A stretch of DNA of 64,000 bases from Pyxicephalus adspersus (GCF_032062135.1 NC_092862.1:45997539-46061538), one strand, 5' to 3'; shown: positions 1 to 12,447, counted from the first letter of the stretch. Program-made: numbers and translations. Notes: a model not told the origin generated them from the letters alone.

Positions 1-105
1 AGTGAGGCGGGTGTACGCGCATACTCGAGTCCGGACCGCGGTAATCCGCGATCGCTGGCCGCGCGTACTTTCGCGGTTCCAGCGAGCGCGGATTTCATTG
101 ATGAA
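1..105. repeat. CpG-rich repeat fragment with inverted arms, cut by the window edge
   Basis: The first ~105 bases are very GC- and CpG-rich, then composition drops abruptly to the AT-rich background. Arms at 45-58 (TCCGCGATCGCTGG) and 79-92 (CCAGCGAGCGCGGA) pair with one mismatch. This is probably the end of a dispersed element lying mostly outside the window; no coding potential was seen. Confidence 0.45.
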
Positions 106-559
106 TCAGGGGCAATGTCTCAGCAATTGTAATAGCAAATAATGATTAAACTGACAGCTAAATACAATGTTATAAATGCTAAAAATATAAACCTTTGAAA
201 TAATAAAGAAAACCAACACAAACAAAAATAAATACTTTTGTGCCAAAATAAAACAATTGTCCCAGAGGTCAAGCACCATAGCCTTCCCCTGCCCAATCTG
301 AGTAAATTATGCTATTATTAGGAGGTATATTATAAATTAAAGGGACAGTTGCATCAAGTATTGGTCCTACAGAGTCCATATGGGTCACCAAGTTAGCTTG
401 CACTTTAGAGAAGGCCACGCATAGGGAGGCCCACGCATGTCAGGGGCTTCAGTCTAGTTGGTGTATTTCCCAGATGAAAAAGAGTACCCATAGCCTCACC
501 ACCAACAGAGATACATGTAGGGTATATAGCATGCTATTTCTCCAGTGTATAGTATCAAT

Positions 560-745
560 GGACCTGGTTTACTAAAGCTCTCCAAGGCTGGAGAGAATGC
601 ACTTATATCAGTGAAGCTGGATGATCCAGCAAACCTGGAATGGATTTCTTCAAAGTAATTTGCTTTTGAATCCTGGACCAAATAGATTGCAGGTTTTCTG
701 GATCACCCAGCTTCACTGATGAAAGCGTATCCTCTCCAATGCATC
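560..745. mobile_element. Fold-back MITE, family F, copy 1 (right end eroded)
   Basis: Reads from a variant of GGGCCTGATTTATTAAAGCT through CTCTCCAAGGCTGGAGAG and GATCCAGCAAACCTGG, then the same motifs in reverse complement (TGGATCACCCAGCTTCACTG). The two halves form a long imperfect hairpin. At least five other copies occur in the window (3782, 5281, 19963, 26586, 31582). There is no ORF, so it is non-autonomous. The mobilising superfamily cannot be decided because flanking duplications are not clear. Confidence 0.75.
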
Positions 746-759
746 AAAATTATTTAAAT

Positions 760-1887
760 GTTTAGTAGCAGAACAAGCCCCTGTATCCACTTTGTGGACT
801 GTAAGATGACCCTTTTCTGGTTTCCCTCACCAAGTGTGATAATATGCAGCAAACAATTCTAGTAGTTGAGTTTTCTGTCTGGGAAGGAACTGTCAACTCC
901 TGGCTTATTCCAACTGACTGTTCCTAAGCGACTCACTAGTGATTGCTGGCCAGCTCACAGCATTGTGATGGGGGGTTGACGGATGTAAGTAAAATGCCAG
1001 GAACTACCCCATGACTTCTCCAAAAAGTCAGATTTTGCTTTCAGCACCTGGCATGAGGCTTTACATATGAAGTGGTAACTTTACTGCCACCCTGGAAAAG
1101 CTATTCTAAAGGTTAACCTCTTCAAATGATTTCTTTAGGATTTAAATGTATTAGGCCAAAAAGCATCTAAACATTTTAGGTGACAACAAACCTAGCTTTG
1201 CACTGCTATCATTTTTTTATAAAGGCAAAGTTGTATAAATAGCAGCAAACAAACAAAGGAACAACATAAAACCAATTGTACTAAAATTAGTAACCACAAT
1301 GAACATATACTGAGTTAAAAAAAATGTTGTTTTTGCAACTTATGCTAACGTGTTTTTTGGCAGTTAAATTCCATTCACAATAGCACAGAATCTTTCTTTA
1401 GAAAGGGCCAGCTATTATTAGAAGATAAGGTACCACAAACTGTGACGTTTTCTGTAGATTGGGTTTCTGAATCCAAGAGGATTGCTGAGGACTTCAATTT
1501 TCTCCTTCCAAGGACATCCAAAAAGAAATTATTTGTTTTTCAGTTGTAGGGCACAATACGTTTTTAATAAAATATTTTAGAGATCAAGCATACAAAAGCT
1601 GCACTTCTAAGACATTTTTTATTTAGTTTTTGATTGATTCATATACTTAAGTTTTATTACTTAAATATTAGGTAATAAAGACATTAAACCTAAATTCATT
1701 AACATTATATACTACTAAACAGATCACAACAATAAATGTTTCTTTTTTCAGATAAGAAAGGGTGTGTGAATATGGACTACAGGTTTCATAACCTTTTTTT
1801 ACTATCATTTAAAATATTTCAGGGAACTGTAGGGAAAGCATTAGCGTCTTCTATGAGTGCACTAAGAAATGTACTTATACTTTCATT
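760..1887. other. No gene seen
   Basis: AT-rich sequence without a recognisable exon, RNA gene or repeat family member. Short open frames here have no protein-like composition or family motif. Confidence 0.6.
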
Positions 1888-2593
1888 CAATGGTGTCAAA
1901 CTCAAATGCACAGAGGGCCGAAATTAAAAACTTAGACCAGGTCGCGGGCCAAACTTGAAATTTATTGAAAAAATTGAGGAAGTTTACTACTTCATCCATA
2001 GGAATAATGTCTGTGTATTGCATGTATTGAAAATGATGATATGAGGTAGTAACATTCATGTGGATCCTGCCATGTGTAGGGAAATGAATGGAGATTCTCT
2101 GTGCATGTTCTAGCACACTATAATAGATCCTCAGCCTAATACTGTAAGTCCTCCCAGCTATGTACTACAATCATGGAAATATAGTTGGGATGACTTAACC
2201 CATTGTCTTCCTGCTGCTGGTACTGCCTGATATAGAAGATTCAAATAACCGCTGTGCCACTTCTATCATTTGCATGCAGAACTACAGTTACAATGTTAAC
2301 TGGGGAGGTGGGGGAGGGGCAGAGATATCTCACCTCCTGTTCCATAGATGCGAGTGATGGCGTGACTACAATTCCCGGCATTACTTGCGTCTATAGAACA
2401 GTCAAAAGAACAGAACAATGCGGGGCCGCGCATAGGCCGCTGGTCTATAGACGCTAGTGATGCCGGGAATTGTAGTAGGGGCATCACTCGCTGCAATACA
2501 TAGTAGCAGGCAGGCGGGCCAGATGTAATTCATTTTTGGAATTCTTTGGGAGGCCAAAAAAAGGACCTTGCGGACCAGAGTTTGACACCTCTG
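1888..2593. mobile_element. hAT-type MITE, about 0.7 kb
   Basis: The left end CAATGGTGTCAAACTC and the right end GAGTTTGACACCTCTG are near-perfect inverted repeats, of the CAGRGGTGTCAAACTC kind typical of vertebrate hAT elements. The candidate 8-bp target duplications ctttcatt and ctttaggt match at only 5 of 8 positions, so the copy is old or the boundary is slightly off. The interior holds a GC-rich inverted repeat (2350-2396 against 2445-2491). Open frames inside are by-products of that palindrome. Confidence 0.7.
2350..2491. repeat. Internal inverted repeat of the hAT-type MITE
   Basis: Arms of about 47 bases (2350-2396 and 2445-2491), matching at roughly 40 positions, both contain the core ATTCCCGGCATTA or its reverse complement. 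The spacer is about 48 bases. Confidence 0.7.
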
Positions 2594-2601
2594 CTTTAGG
2601 T

Positions 2602-3506
2602 GAAGAAGAGCATAGTTTAGGCTGAATATATACCTGCCAGATAAAAAATTAAAAAGCTAGCAGCTAGTGGTAGTGCAGGCACCAAAAGGGTATTTCATGT
2701 ACCTCTATTAGAAATTCATTCATGTTGCCTCCTAGACATTCCTTCCTAAAGCTCCCTTGACATTTTAAATATTTTAGTCGGATTTTAAAACAAATGTTGC
2801 CTACCCATTACACTGTTTTCAACACCTCTATGTATGTCAGCTAGTAATTTAAAATGACTAGTTCCCTAATATGGCTGTTCTATGTTATTTCAGTTACAGT
2901 CATGAGTAAAAGAAAGTACACCAGTTACATTCAGTCAGTTACATTCTAAGATTGTGCATATCAGGACATAATTAAAAAAACATCACCGGGTCCTTTTCCA
3001 TAGTGTAATTAGTTAACAAAAATGAAGCCAAAATGGAGAAGCCATGTGCGAAAAACTAAGTGCATCCCATGATTAATTAGCTTGTAGAACTGTCCACCTT
3101 TAGATACAATAACTTGAAATATTCATTTTCTGTATGACTTTATCAATCTCTCACATAATTGTGGAGGGATTTTGACCTAATATTTGTTACAAAATTGTTT
3201 CAGTGCATTGAAGTGTGTGAACAATCATTTATACACATCTGTTTTGTTGTAGATTTGCATGGGATCACTGTCCTGTTACACGACCCAATTTCGGCCAAGC
3301 TTTAGATGTCACACAGATGACCTCATATTTGTCTCAATACTTTGGCATATAGAAGAGTTAACGAATGACTCAGTGACTGCAAAACAAGCTCAAGTCATCA
3401 CTCCTCCACTACCATGCTTGACAGTTGGTATGGGGTGTTTGAGCTGATATGTTTGGTTTGTTACCAAAAGTTGAGCTATGAATAATGGCCAAAAATCTCC
3501 ACTTTG
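2602..3506. other. No gene seen
   Basis: AT-rich DNA with no recognisable coding, RNA or repeat signal. Confidence 0.55.
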
Positions 3507-3514
3507 ATCCAGTC

Positions 3515-3758
3515 CAGTTTTTTTCACCTTTTTTAACATTACTTTTTTAACTTTCTGGTCTTCAGGAAACCCCTACTATAATTTCTATATCCACAGATCA
3601 CAGTAAATTTGTGTGGTGGTCAGTACGAAGAATGCCTCCGACATTGCTGGTAAGCGGCAAGCATGTCACCCATACAGAGAGCCAAAATGATCATTGGTGT
3701 CAGTTAAAAAAAACTGAGAGGCACAAATGTCCCATTGCTCTCTGGTTGCGAAACACTG
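3515..3758 (+). mobile_element. hAT-type MITE, family H, copy 1
   Basis: Begins CAGTTTTTTTCACC and ends GGTTGCGAAACACTG, a decayed CAGTGTTTCTCAACC terminal repeat. The 8-bp flanks atccagtc (3507-3514) and ctctagtc (3759-3766) match at 6 of 8 positions, as expected for a hAT target duplication. Internal landmarks AGGAAACCCCTACTATAAT, GAAGAATGCC and CAAAATGATCATTGGTGTCA recur in the copies near 12.2, 26.4 and 47.1 kb. Confidence 0.75.
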
Positions 3759-3781
3759 CTCTAGTCTGTCCAAAAGACATT

Positions 3782-3862
3782 GGGCCTGATTTAATAAAGC
3801 TCTCCAGGGCTGGAGAGAATACACTCATTACAGCCTTGGGGAGCTTTATTAAAACAGATCCA
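3782..3862. mobile_element. Fold-back MITE, family F, copy 2 (internally deleted)
   Basis: Has the left arm GGGCCTGATTTAATAAAGCT followed almost directly by the right terminus GGGGAGCTTTATTAAA. The centre of the element is missing. It lies about 20 bases after the hAT-type MITE copy. Confidence 0.7.
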
Positions 3863-3869
3863 TTGTTCC

Positions 3870-4900
3870 AGTTCCACTTCTCAAACTGTACTGAGTAGAG
3901 ATTTTCTTCTCCTTCCAAACACGCCATACTTGGTCAGTCTTTTTCTAATTGTTTTATCATGCATGCATGCATTAAAATTTAACATGCAACATGAGGCCTG
4001 TAGAGTCTGAAATGTATCTAATGGGATTTTTGCAATTGCCCTGAGCATTGTACAGCCCAATCTTAGGATGAACTTGCTGGGACATTTACTCCTGAAAGGA
4101 TTGACAACCGCCTTCAATGTTTTCTGAATATTATTCACCCTTAAGATATTGAATCTCATTACACAGGTAAGTTCCAAAGAAGCGTTTGCATTTGATTAAA
4201 ACATGTCAACTAATATACGTGAAGGATTGCCTACAAAGCAGAAATTTCCAAGTCAAATATGGTAATAGAGAAAAAACTTTGGTGCCTACTTGACTCTATT
4301 TGAAAAGTGTGTGGATGTGCTTTATATTAAAGAAGCCCTTTCTGAACGGCTGTTAATTAATACATTTTGACATTAAAGCTTCTCCAAAATGCTTAAATCA
4401 GGGTTAAAAAGAAAGAGAATTGCTGCATTAAATATGAAAAGAATATGCCATATTTTAAAACAGAATAAATGATTACACATAATATGCATGATAAACCTGA
4501 AGTTACATGAATATGGATTAACATTATTAAAATGGCTGATTCAAATGGCATAGACTTTTTATTTTTCTGAAGGGTAACTGGGCATTTGCTTTAAAGGAAC
4601 TTTTTTTACAGTATCTAAAAGAAGTCCTAGGATTAGTTAAAAGTTACACTAGTGCTAATTAAATCATTTATATGGTTAAAATGTCGTTGATTATTTAACT
4701 TCTACAGCTGAACACGTGAGTGAGTCTTCTAGCTTAAAATATGTACACAGAAGTCTACGGAAATTCTAAAAGTATGACGATCAATGTCTCAATGTTTGAA
4801 AAAAGAAGAGTAGACAATGTCATCACCTTTTGCTTTTAAACCATTTAAAAAAAATAATGACCTGGAAAGCAATAATTTAAAGAAAAATTGTACATATTTA
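3870..4900. other. No gene seen
   Basis: AT-rich DNA. A 98-codon open frame on the minus strand (3881-4177) has no family motif I recognise and is not supported as a gene. Confidence 0.5.
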
Positions 4901-4904
4901 CATA

Positions 4905-5190
4905 TAATTATTATTAATACCGAGTATTTATATAGCGCAGACATATTACAAAGTTCATAGTCATATCACTAGCTGTCCTATAGTCATATGTCAATAATGC
5001 AGTCCAAGGCCAGTTTTTTAAAGGGGAAGTCAATTAACATAACTGTGTATTTTTGGGATGTGGGGGGGAAAATAAGAGTGCCTAGAGTAAACCCACACAA
5101 ACATAAGGAGAACATACAAACTCCTTGCAGAAAGCATTCTGGCCAAGATTTAAACCTGTGACCTAGCCCTGCAAATGCAAATGTGATAAC
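4905..5190 (-). mobile_element. tRNA-type SINE, copy 1
   Basis: On the minus strand the element runs from a decayed tRNA-like head (AGTGGTTATC A-box remnant and AGGTTTAAAT B-box remnant) through GGAGTTTGTATGTTCTCC and the AACATGCAGTTAGGTT-like body to a tail with GTAATATGTCTGCGCTATAT and TAA repeats. The same layout is better preserved at 41.7-42.0 kb. Confidence 0.7.
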
Positions 5191-5280
5191 CACTGTAAAA
5201 TTTAAATATATTTCATGATTTGGGTAATCTTACATACGTTTTTGGTTACATTAATTAACACATTTATTGTCACATACAGT

Positions 5281-5499
5281 GGGCCCTTATTTAATAACGC
5301 TCTCCAAGGCTGGAGAGGATACACTTTCATCAGTGAACCTGGGTGATCCTGCAAACCTGGAATGGATCTGGTCCAGGATTGAAAACATTTGCTAACAATT
5401 AGTAATTAATTTTAGGAAATCCTTTCCAGGTCTGCTGGATCACCCAAGTTCTCAGTAGAAAGTGTATCCTCTGCAGACTGCTTTATTAAATCAGGCCTA
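5281..5499. mobile_element. Fold-back MITE, family F, copy 3
   Basis: Full-length palindrome: GGGCCCTTATTTAATAACGC at the left, CTTTATTAAATCAGGCCT at the right, with CTGGGTGATCC and GGATCACCCAAG in the two arms. Non-coding. Confidence 0.8.
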
Positions 5500-5639
5500 G
5501 TATTGTTAACAGCTTCACCCATGTATTCTCCTTGTATGTAGTTATTTGTTTGTGAATGTGAATGCAGGCGCTGGTTATTAGGTATGAAGCAGATCAGGAG
5601 GAGGTCAGAAACAAGTCAGATGCAGCTCAGAAAGAACTA

Positions 5640-5962
5640 TATAATCTCATTTTATAGAAACTAAATCCCACTGAACTCATCTGTCCTTCTTCTGCCAGCG
5701 GGTGCCACCATCTTCTTTCTTTGTCACATTCTCCTAGCCATATTCAGCCATCTTGATTAGTTGAGAGTTTATTCAGTCTTGACAAGTGTGGGGGAAGCTG
5801 AGATTGCCAGGTAGTATGTGCAGCTCAGTTTTTTTAAACAGTTCCACAGAGCAATCAGGCAGGTAAGAAGGATTATTGCAGAAGAGACATTACCGTTCTA
5901 TTCTGCAATAATGACCCGCTCGATCAAACATTTATAAAAGTAGAGTATTAGTTCCACTTTAA
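5640..5962. mobile_element. Probable MITE ending in a GTTCCACTTTAAA motif
   Basis: The right side ends TTAGTTCCACTTTAAA, a terminus common in frog MITEs. Inside is a hairpin with 12-base arms ATTATTGCAGAA (5872-5883) and TTCTGCAATAAT (5901-5912). The left boundary, near AACTAAATCCCACTGA, is a guess. A related end may occur near 48.86 kb. Confidence 0.4.
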
Positions 5963-5964
5963 AT

Positions 5965-7670
5965 TTAAGCTGTTATACTTTAAATTGAGCTTTATTCACC
6001 TGTCTACACAAGTCAAAATGCTAAAAAGAGTAGGATTTTTAGATTTCAAAACAAATAAATTCAGTATTTAAAATAAAAAAATAAAATGATAAGGAAGTTG
6101 CACAAATGACTATGACTACTTTAACAGTAATTTAATCTGCGCTGAATGGAGGGTGGGGATGTCAGTTTGGACTTTTTTAAATCAATAAAAATATATACAA
6201 CAATTGGAAATGAAAGAAAATTCATAATGACAGAGGCATTAACATTAATCATTGTGCTACATTTTATTTCAATTTTTCTTTGATTTATTAATATCCTAAT
6301 TTATTTCTGTTGGAACAAGAAGACATTTTAAAGCAGACATGATATCATCTGTGATAACAATACATGATATGGCATAAAAGCCAATACAACTGCACAATAG
6401 TACAATATTGCAAGAAGAAATCTAAACTGAACTAAATGACAAGTTATTAGAAGTTATATCTAAAACAAGGATAAGCTTAGGGGGTGCTAAGTGCTTGTTT
6501 ACGTGGTCTGTGCAAATTAAGCAAAATGTATAATAATGTTCTGGGTCAATTTTACTAATGTTTAAAAATGAGCATATCAAAAAATTGAAAAGACCACCGT
6601 GTCAATATATATATATATGTATTTGTTTGACAAGTTAACAGTTAAACATGACCAGGAGCATTATAGGTTTTTTAAAAAAAATAATAGAGAAGAAGCTATT
6701 TGTTTTGGGATAATTATACCCCCATACAATGGGGGGGATGTAAAATTGGCTGAATAGAAGAATGCAAAATCCTATTTGTAATATTATATTTTTGAAAACT
6801 ATTTACTGTTTACAGATCTATAAACTATATTAAAAATGAATATTAACAAAACCATCAAAGCGTCTTTAAATTCCAACATCCTAATAAAATAAATTTAAAA
6901 GTTTCACTGTTCCTAAAGTTTTTAACGCGTGTCATCCGATAGATATTCATTCAATTTGTGCTGACATGCCTTAATTTATGACAGTAGTAAAGGTTGTAGA
7001 GAAACACTGCAATGTATATTAAATTATCATTTGACGTAATGACATAAGGGATGGGAAATAATAATTCACAAGCAAGCAAAGGCATTATAGTGACTCTCTC
7101 TGTACATGGTTTCTGTTCTGCACTTCCTCACTCTTGTGTGTTTTGATATGGTTTGTCTTCTAAAAGAAATTTATCTCCCCAATGGGGCTGACATCTGAGA
7201 GAAACAAAGACAAAACAAATAAAATGACTATCTACACTGTCTGTGTTCAGCTCCAGCAAATGTATAACTATTGTCACTCAGACGGCATGAATGACAATTG
7301 AAGCACAATACAGACTGACAGTATGAAAAATCCTCTTTTCCCATTCACATCAATCTTAAATTTAACACATCAGTACATGACTGATTCATACAAGCAACAG
7401 AAAATCTATTCCTGTATTTCCTAATTGGGGAGAAAGTTCATGATTTTCACAGCTTTGGAAGCCTAATGAAATACTAAAAGTAATAAAAATAGTACAAAAA
7501 AATCCAAGTTTTATGAAGCCACTGACATGAACTGAGCTAAAAGAATATCCTTATTTCTTATGAGAAGTCCAAGGTTTAAATGTTTCCAGGTGCAAGGTAT
7601 TGAAATTCAATACTTGATCATAATGAATAAATATATAGAATTTAAGCCCAATTCAATCCAAGGCATGTGA
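5965..7670. other. No gene seen
   Basis: AT-rich DNA with short homopolymers and a short TA run near 6606. No coding or RNA feature is supported. Confidence 0.55.
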
Positions 7671-7684
7671 GTAATAGCAAAGAG

Positions 7685-7960
7685 TATCCTCATTAAAGTA
7701 GACCTATCACCAAAATTTCTATGTTTTATAAAAGGGCAGATAAACAAAGATAGCAAAACATTTTTTTTCATATTTTTTTCTAAATGGGGAAGCCCCCCTC
7801 CCCCTTCTGTCTTTACCGTTGTGAGATGTGAAAGACTGAATGGAAGCGTAGACCCTTCTGATATACCTATATTCCAGGAGGCTTTGGGCTGTACCCCTAC
7901 AATGAAAAAAAAGCCAATCTCATGCATGCGCAGTTTAATAAATGTTCCGCTTTAAGAAGA
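7685..7960. mobile_element. MITE of family K, copy 1
   Basis: Begins near TTAAAGTAGACCTATCACC followed by TTTTATAAAAGGGCAGATA, includes CCAGGAGGCTTTGGGC and CTCATGCATGCGCAG, and ends GTTCCGCTTTAAG. The same order of landmarks (AAGCNGACCT, TATAAAAGGGTAGA, CCCAGGAGGCT, GCATGCGCAG) is found near 33.5-33.9 and 41.05-41.5 kb, and in part near 17.2 kb. Non-coding. Confidence 0.5.
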
Positions 7961-8436
7961 TATCTTATTTCTTCCTGATCTATCTGGCACCCATCATCTA
8001 AACAGCAAGTGAATGACAATTTCCCGCACAGGGAAAAAAACAAAATTTGAACAGAAGTTTTAAACATTTTAGTTCCCATTCTGACCCCCATCACATGGGT
8101 ATGTAGTATAGTAAGATAAAATCTTGTATCTTGTATAGTAAGATAAAATCTTGTATATTGGGACACAGACATCAACAAAACATATTATAAATATTATACA
8201 ATATAATAATATACAATAAAATATTATTGAGAACAAATAGATTAAATGTGGTGGATCAAAAGGGGAATATACTAAAACCACATTAATAGCTGGGAGACTG
8301 AGTATTATTTTAATCCTAATATATCTAAAACACAACCCATTTCTGAGGTATTAAAGGACCACATTGTCAGGGCTACAAGACTATGAACAGTATATGTACA
8401 GATAATAAAAGATCATATACCTGTTCTGTATATATA

Positions 8437-8755
8437 CAGGTTTGGAATGGAAAATCCGTCCATTGATAATCCGGTTCCTTCAGGTTTCCGGCATGAATTT
8501 CGTATCACATTTTTAATACAGGGACTGTAGTACACTGTTTGGCCACCTATGTTTTGATGGTGCTGTTCTGCAGAAACAGCTGTTAGGTCTTGTTTGCTAC
8601 ACTAAATACACAATGAGACCTCCTTAGATGTCCGCAGTGCTGCTAAAGGAAGCTGGCCTCTGTGTGAAGGTGAGTATACCCTTCAAAAATCCGGAACTTT
8701 CGAAAGTCTGGCACTCCTCAGGTCTAGAGGTTGCCGATTTTTGAAAATCAACCTG
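8437..8755. mobile_element. TA-flanked Tc1/mariner-type MITE
   Basis: The left end TACAGGTTTGGAATGGAAAA and right end CAAAAATCGGCAACC-type repeat (top strand TTTTGAAAATCAACCTGTA) form decayed terminal inverted repeats CAGGTT...AACCTG, flanked by TA on both sides (8435-8436, 8756-8757). Repeated CCGGNAC/ATCCGG blocks lie beside both ends. The 319-bp body has no ORF. TA duplication plus this terminal style fits pogo/Tigger-related non-autonomous elements. Confidence 0.7.
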
Positions 8756-9347
8756 TAGCAGTTTATAATCATGAATTTAACAGGTAAAATGTTAAAACTA
8801 TGTGAGGCACTTTGCACATTGCAGCAAAGTTAAAAAAAAATAGTAATAAAATATTTTTCTCTGCAGTGTGGTTGTGTTCATTTCTATGGATTTTTTAACC
8901 CTTAGCCCCTTTTTGATATTTTTAAGCATATCAAAAAGAGGGCTCTGGATGAGGGGGAGGATACCAGGGGTCCGCCTTATTAAAGTTGGCTTCGAGATTC
9001 CCGGTATGCCCCCACGCAGAATAGAGGCTCTCTCCCCCAGCGTTAGTCCGTGCCACTATTGGGGGCAGGCAAAGGTCAGGTTATTGCCAAAAGGGAAAGG
9101 GAGCTACATGTTTCTTGATGCCTTCTTTTTCTAAAAAAAACTGATTCCAGGGGACTTTTTATGGATCGTAGAGGGGGCACACAGTTCACTGTCTATTTCC
9201 CATCCAGGAAGATCCTAAGACTATGAAGAAGTTTGTTGTTTTAATTGTGGATAGGAGGAGGACCGCACACTGGCAAAACTTTTCTTTTACAGGGGCTGTC
9301 ACAGTCTAAAGGAGAAATAGGACGAGTTTTGCTATACTGTCAATGAC

Positions 9348-9353
<6 letters not shown>

Positions 9354-9385
<32 letters not shown>
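9354..9385. repeat. (TA)n microsatellite
   Basis: About 30 bases of alternating TA, following ACATATAAA. Confidence 0.95.
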
Positions 9386-9387
<2 letters not shown>

Positions 9388-9389
9388 CT

Positions 9390-11350
9390 CTGAGCCAAAT
9401 CTGATTACTGAACATCATTGATGTGTGGTTTATTCATTCCGGGTACAAAAGACTAATTTTTGGGTCGAAATTGACACCCGAACCTGAACACAAACACTAT
9501 TCCAACCCACAGTCATTTACTTATTAGGGCCACTATCTAGCAGTATTTGTACTTATGTACTGACCGCTTCATCAATTTACATTTTTGCCATTCATATTAT
9601 AATAGTAAATGCACAGAATTGTGAGAAGCTTTGATATAATTCTTTACACTTTCTCACACATATAGCTACACACTGCACAGTGCATGAGCTATTCTAAACA
9701 TGTAATGCATAAATATTTAAAAAATGTGAGTTCTCCTTTTTTTTTTCTACCTACAAAAAGAAGCATTTATTACACACATTGTCTATACAGACCAGGGCTC
9801 CTTTCTCACAATAACCACTAACACATCAGCACCAATCCCTACAATAACCACTCATACCAGAGCACCATTCATCACATTAACCAGCCATTGCACTTTGATT
9901 TTTCAGCTTTAATTTCCCCACAATGCTTACAGATACTTTCCATTAAATAAAGTGTATATTTAGAGTTCTAGGGATTCAGATTTTTAATTTACTTATTTTT
10001 GTCTTTTAGTTGAATTTGATGGACTTTTTTTTTTTTTTAGATTTGTACATGACTCCCTAGTAGATGGTGCAGAAAAACTGAGAAATACTGCAGGGAAGGT
10101 AACTGAAGCTGTCACGGAAAAGCAGAAGATGAAAGCAGGATCAAATTCTCCTTTATTCCACTCGAAAGAATTTTGTTTTAACGTATTCAAAAAGTTGATG
10201 TAATTTTACTATTCATTAAAATAGTCATTGAATCTGCATACACGTCCCACCGCAGAGCTCTTTCTGCGTAATTGTGTATGAATGTTCCTAATATTATAGA
10301 TGCAGGGGAATTACACTAATCCTTTGCCAAGCAATGTCAGAGTATTGTTTGTAGGAGAACATTTGTTGCTGAGGAATTTTGCATAACTTTGCATTGATAT
10401 GCATTATGGAGATGATAGGGGAGTCCCAGGTCTGTGTTGTCTGACGTTCACAGGCAAATTGCCTATTTTATTTCTAGGCAACATTTTTAAGGAGGCAAAT
10501 AGTTTTGCTAATTAATACTTGTATTTTTTTAAATGTAATAGTAAGATTTTTTTTTTTATGCTTTACTATTTCATTGAGTTTTTTTAAGCAAGAAAAGCTA
10601 TCAGACTGACTGTTCCTCATCAGGCACTAATTAGATTATTTGTTAGTCTGGTTTATCAAAGCAGGAAATGCTTAAGTGTCACAGCTGGTCTCAAGATAAA
10701 TATCCTGCACCAAGATTTTAAATGAAAACAATTATCTCTATATTGGGGTAGTATTTCACAAACGACTAAACAGTAAAAATGACTAAAAACAACAGCTATC
10801 ATGTACTTTCTCATTACTGTGCTGGGAGCTCTAACTGTACTGCTGTCTTCTAGTTTGCCTCTCCTTTCCGAAAAGAAGTCATTTTAGCATAATGAAAATC
10901 TGAACACATAAGCAAAGAGCTCTGCTCTGCTATCAGGGGAACAGAATGCATGTTCTTTAATAAAATCTAATAAAAGGAAGTAGCCTGATTTACTTTTCAA
11001 GTGCTCCAATATCAGGTTAACCCCTTTGGTACAGCTTGTTGATGCAATGTTCCACACTGTTGTTTGCAATTGGGTACAAAATTAAAACCTGTAAATAAGA
11101 AGTGACTGCATTATAAGGGAATCAATGCATATTTAGTGGCAGTTTATTGTAAATAGGCTATTTCATCATTCTTAGCTGGGAAGTGACATTATGGTCAAGT
11201 ACATTCTTCACAATTCATAGTTTCCAACATCTGGAATGATTTTATGGATCACATTGCTGTTGAACCGGGGTGCCTAAGCTTTTTTAGAACAATGCTTTCA
11301 GAGAAGAACAGTAATCAGAATCCAATGTAAAAAGGATTATTATGCAGAGA
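9390..11350. other. No gene seen; 10.2-10.5 kb looks conserved-element-like
   Basis: No exon or repeat recognised. The part around 10200-10530 is of higher complexity, with homeodomain- and octamer-like words (GCTAATTAATA, TTTGCATT, ATGCATTATG). That resembles vertebrate conserved non-coding elements, but I cannot test conservation. Confidence 0.3.
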
Positions 11351-11354
11351 TATA

Positions 11355-11507
11355 GGGCTCTATTTATAAAACAGGGAATCTGACATTTCCTCAAACATTC
11401 CCAGGTGGTAATCAATCACCGTCATTGAAATATATCGACCTGGAGTATTCCTACAGGGGAATGTTTTAAGGGAATCTCTGAGTAACCTTGTTTTATAAAT
11501 AGTGCCC
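11355..11507. mobile_element. Short fold-back MITE (GGGCTCTATTTATAAAACAG type)
   Basis: Left terminus GGGCTCTATTTATAAAACAG and right terminus TTGTTTTATAAATAGTGCCC are inverted repeats. The interior also pairs (GGGAATCTGACATTTCC and GGGAATCTCTGAG blocks). The 153-bp copy is non-coding and distinct in sequence from family F. Confidence 0.75.
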
Positions 11508-12184
11508 ATAAAGAAATTTTGGTTTTTAAACTAGTAATTAAATATATTGAAAATACAGTAAAAGTTTGTTATTGAACCTTCGCTGTCTTTCAGTCCTGCA
11601 GTTGGACTCAATCCTTCTATTGTACTGAAAATGTGATCATGGCACACTGTGAGCTTACTTCATTGTACATTAGATGCTGTAGCAAGTCAGATAGAGCCTA
11701 CATGGACAGGGGATAACAATCAACTAACTTTTGCCTCCCCGGTCTAACTGTCCACTTCTTTCTATTCTTTGGTTTTAGTTATTTCAATCATAGAGGTCCT
11801 GCATCAAATGTGGGTATTACCCCAGCTTTCTGTTTTCCAAAACGTATGCACTGCACCCCTTCTACTGTTCCACCAGCCTACATTGCACAGAGAAGTGAAC
11901 AGATCTAGTGATGATGTCACTGGGTCTCAAAGAAGGTATGCAAAGAAAACAGAAAAGGCTTTATCTAATAAACGTTATTTTATTTTACATCTTGCCAAAG
12001 TAGGAAAGAAGGAACCATGGACAAAAATACAAGAAGGCTAAACTTCATCTTGAATTAGTGTTAAATATTCAAACAGTAGAAATTCAGGTTTTTAAATCTG
12101 ATCTTTGTATTAAAAGCATACATATGCAAATGTATTGGAGGTCAGGCTATTTTTTAGTTACAAAGTTTAGGTAAACAAACACCC

Positions 12185-12447
12185 TAGATGTTTCCCAATC
12201 TCCAGAAGGTTCCTCCAGAAGTTTTTAGGGGTTCCTTGAGCAAGGAGAAATTTGTGACTCTCTGGTCAGTTTAACTGTTACCGATCATTTTGTCTATCTA
12301 TATGGCTATCATTATTCCCAATGGCCAGCAATGTAGGAGGCATTCTTCCTACTGACCATAACCTCAATGTACTGTGAGCTGTGGATAAAGAAGGTATAGA
12401 AGAGGTTCCCTGAAGACCAGAAAGTTATTTCAAGTTGAGAGACACTG
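12185..12447 (-). mobile_element. hAT-type MITE, family H, copy 2
   Basis: Minus-strand orientation. The top strand ends AAGTTGAGAGACACTG (terminal repeat CAGTGTCTCTCAACTT) and begins near TAGATGTTTCCCAATC. GGTTCCCTGAAGACCAG, GGAGGCATTCTTCCTA and AGGGGTTCCTTGAGC correspond to landmarks of the copies at 3515 and 47121. Confidence 0.7.

Noticed and set aside
11780..11934. Possible exon with TTTGGTTTTAG acceptor and AAG|GTATGC donor
   Set aside because: The signals are weaker than at 45005, the peptide is unrecognised and the open frame continues past the donor. I could not separate it from chance.
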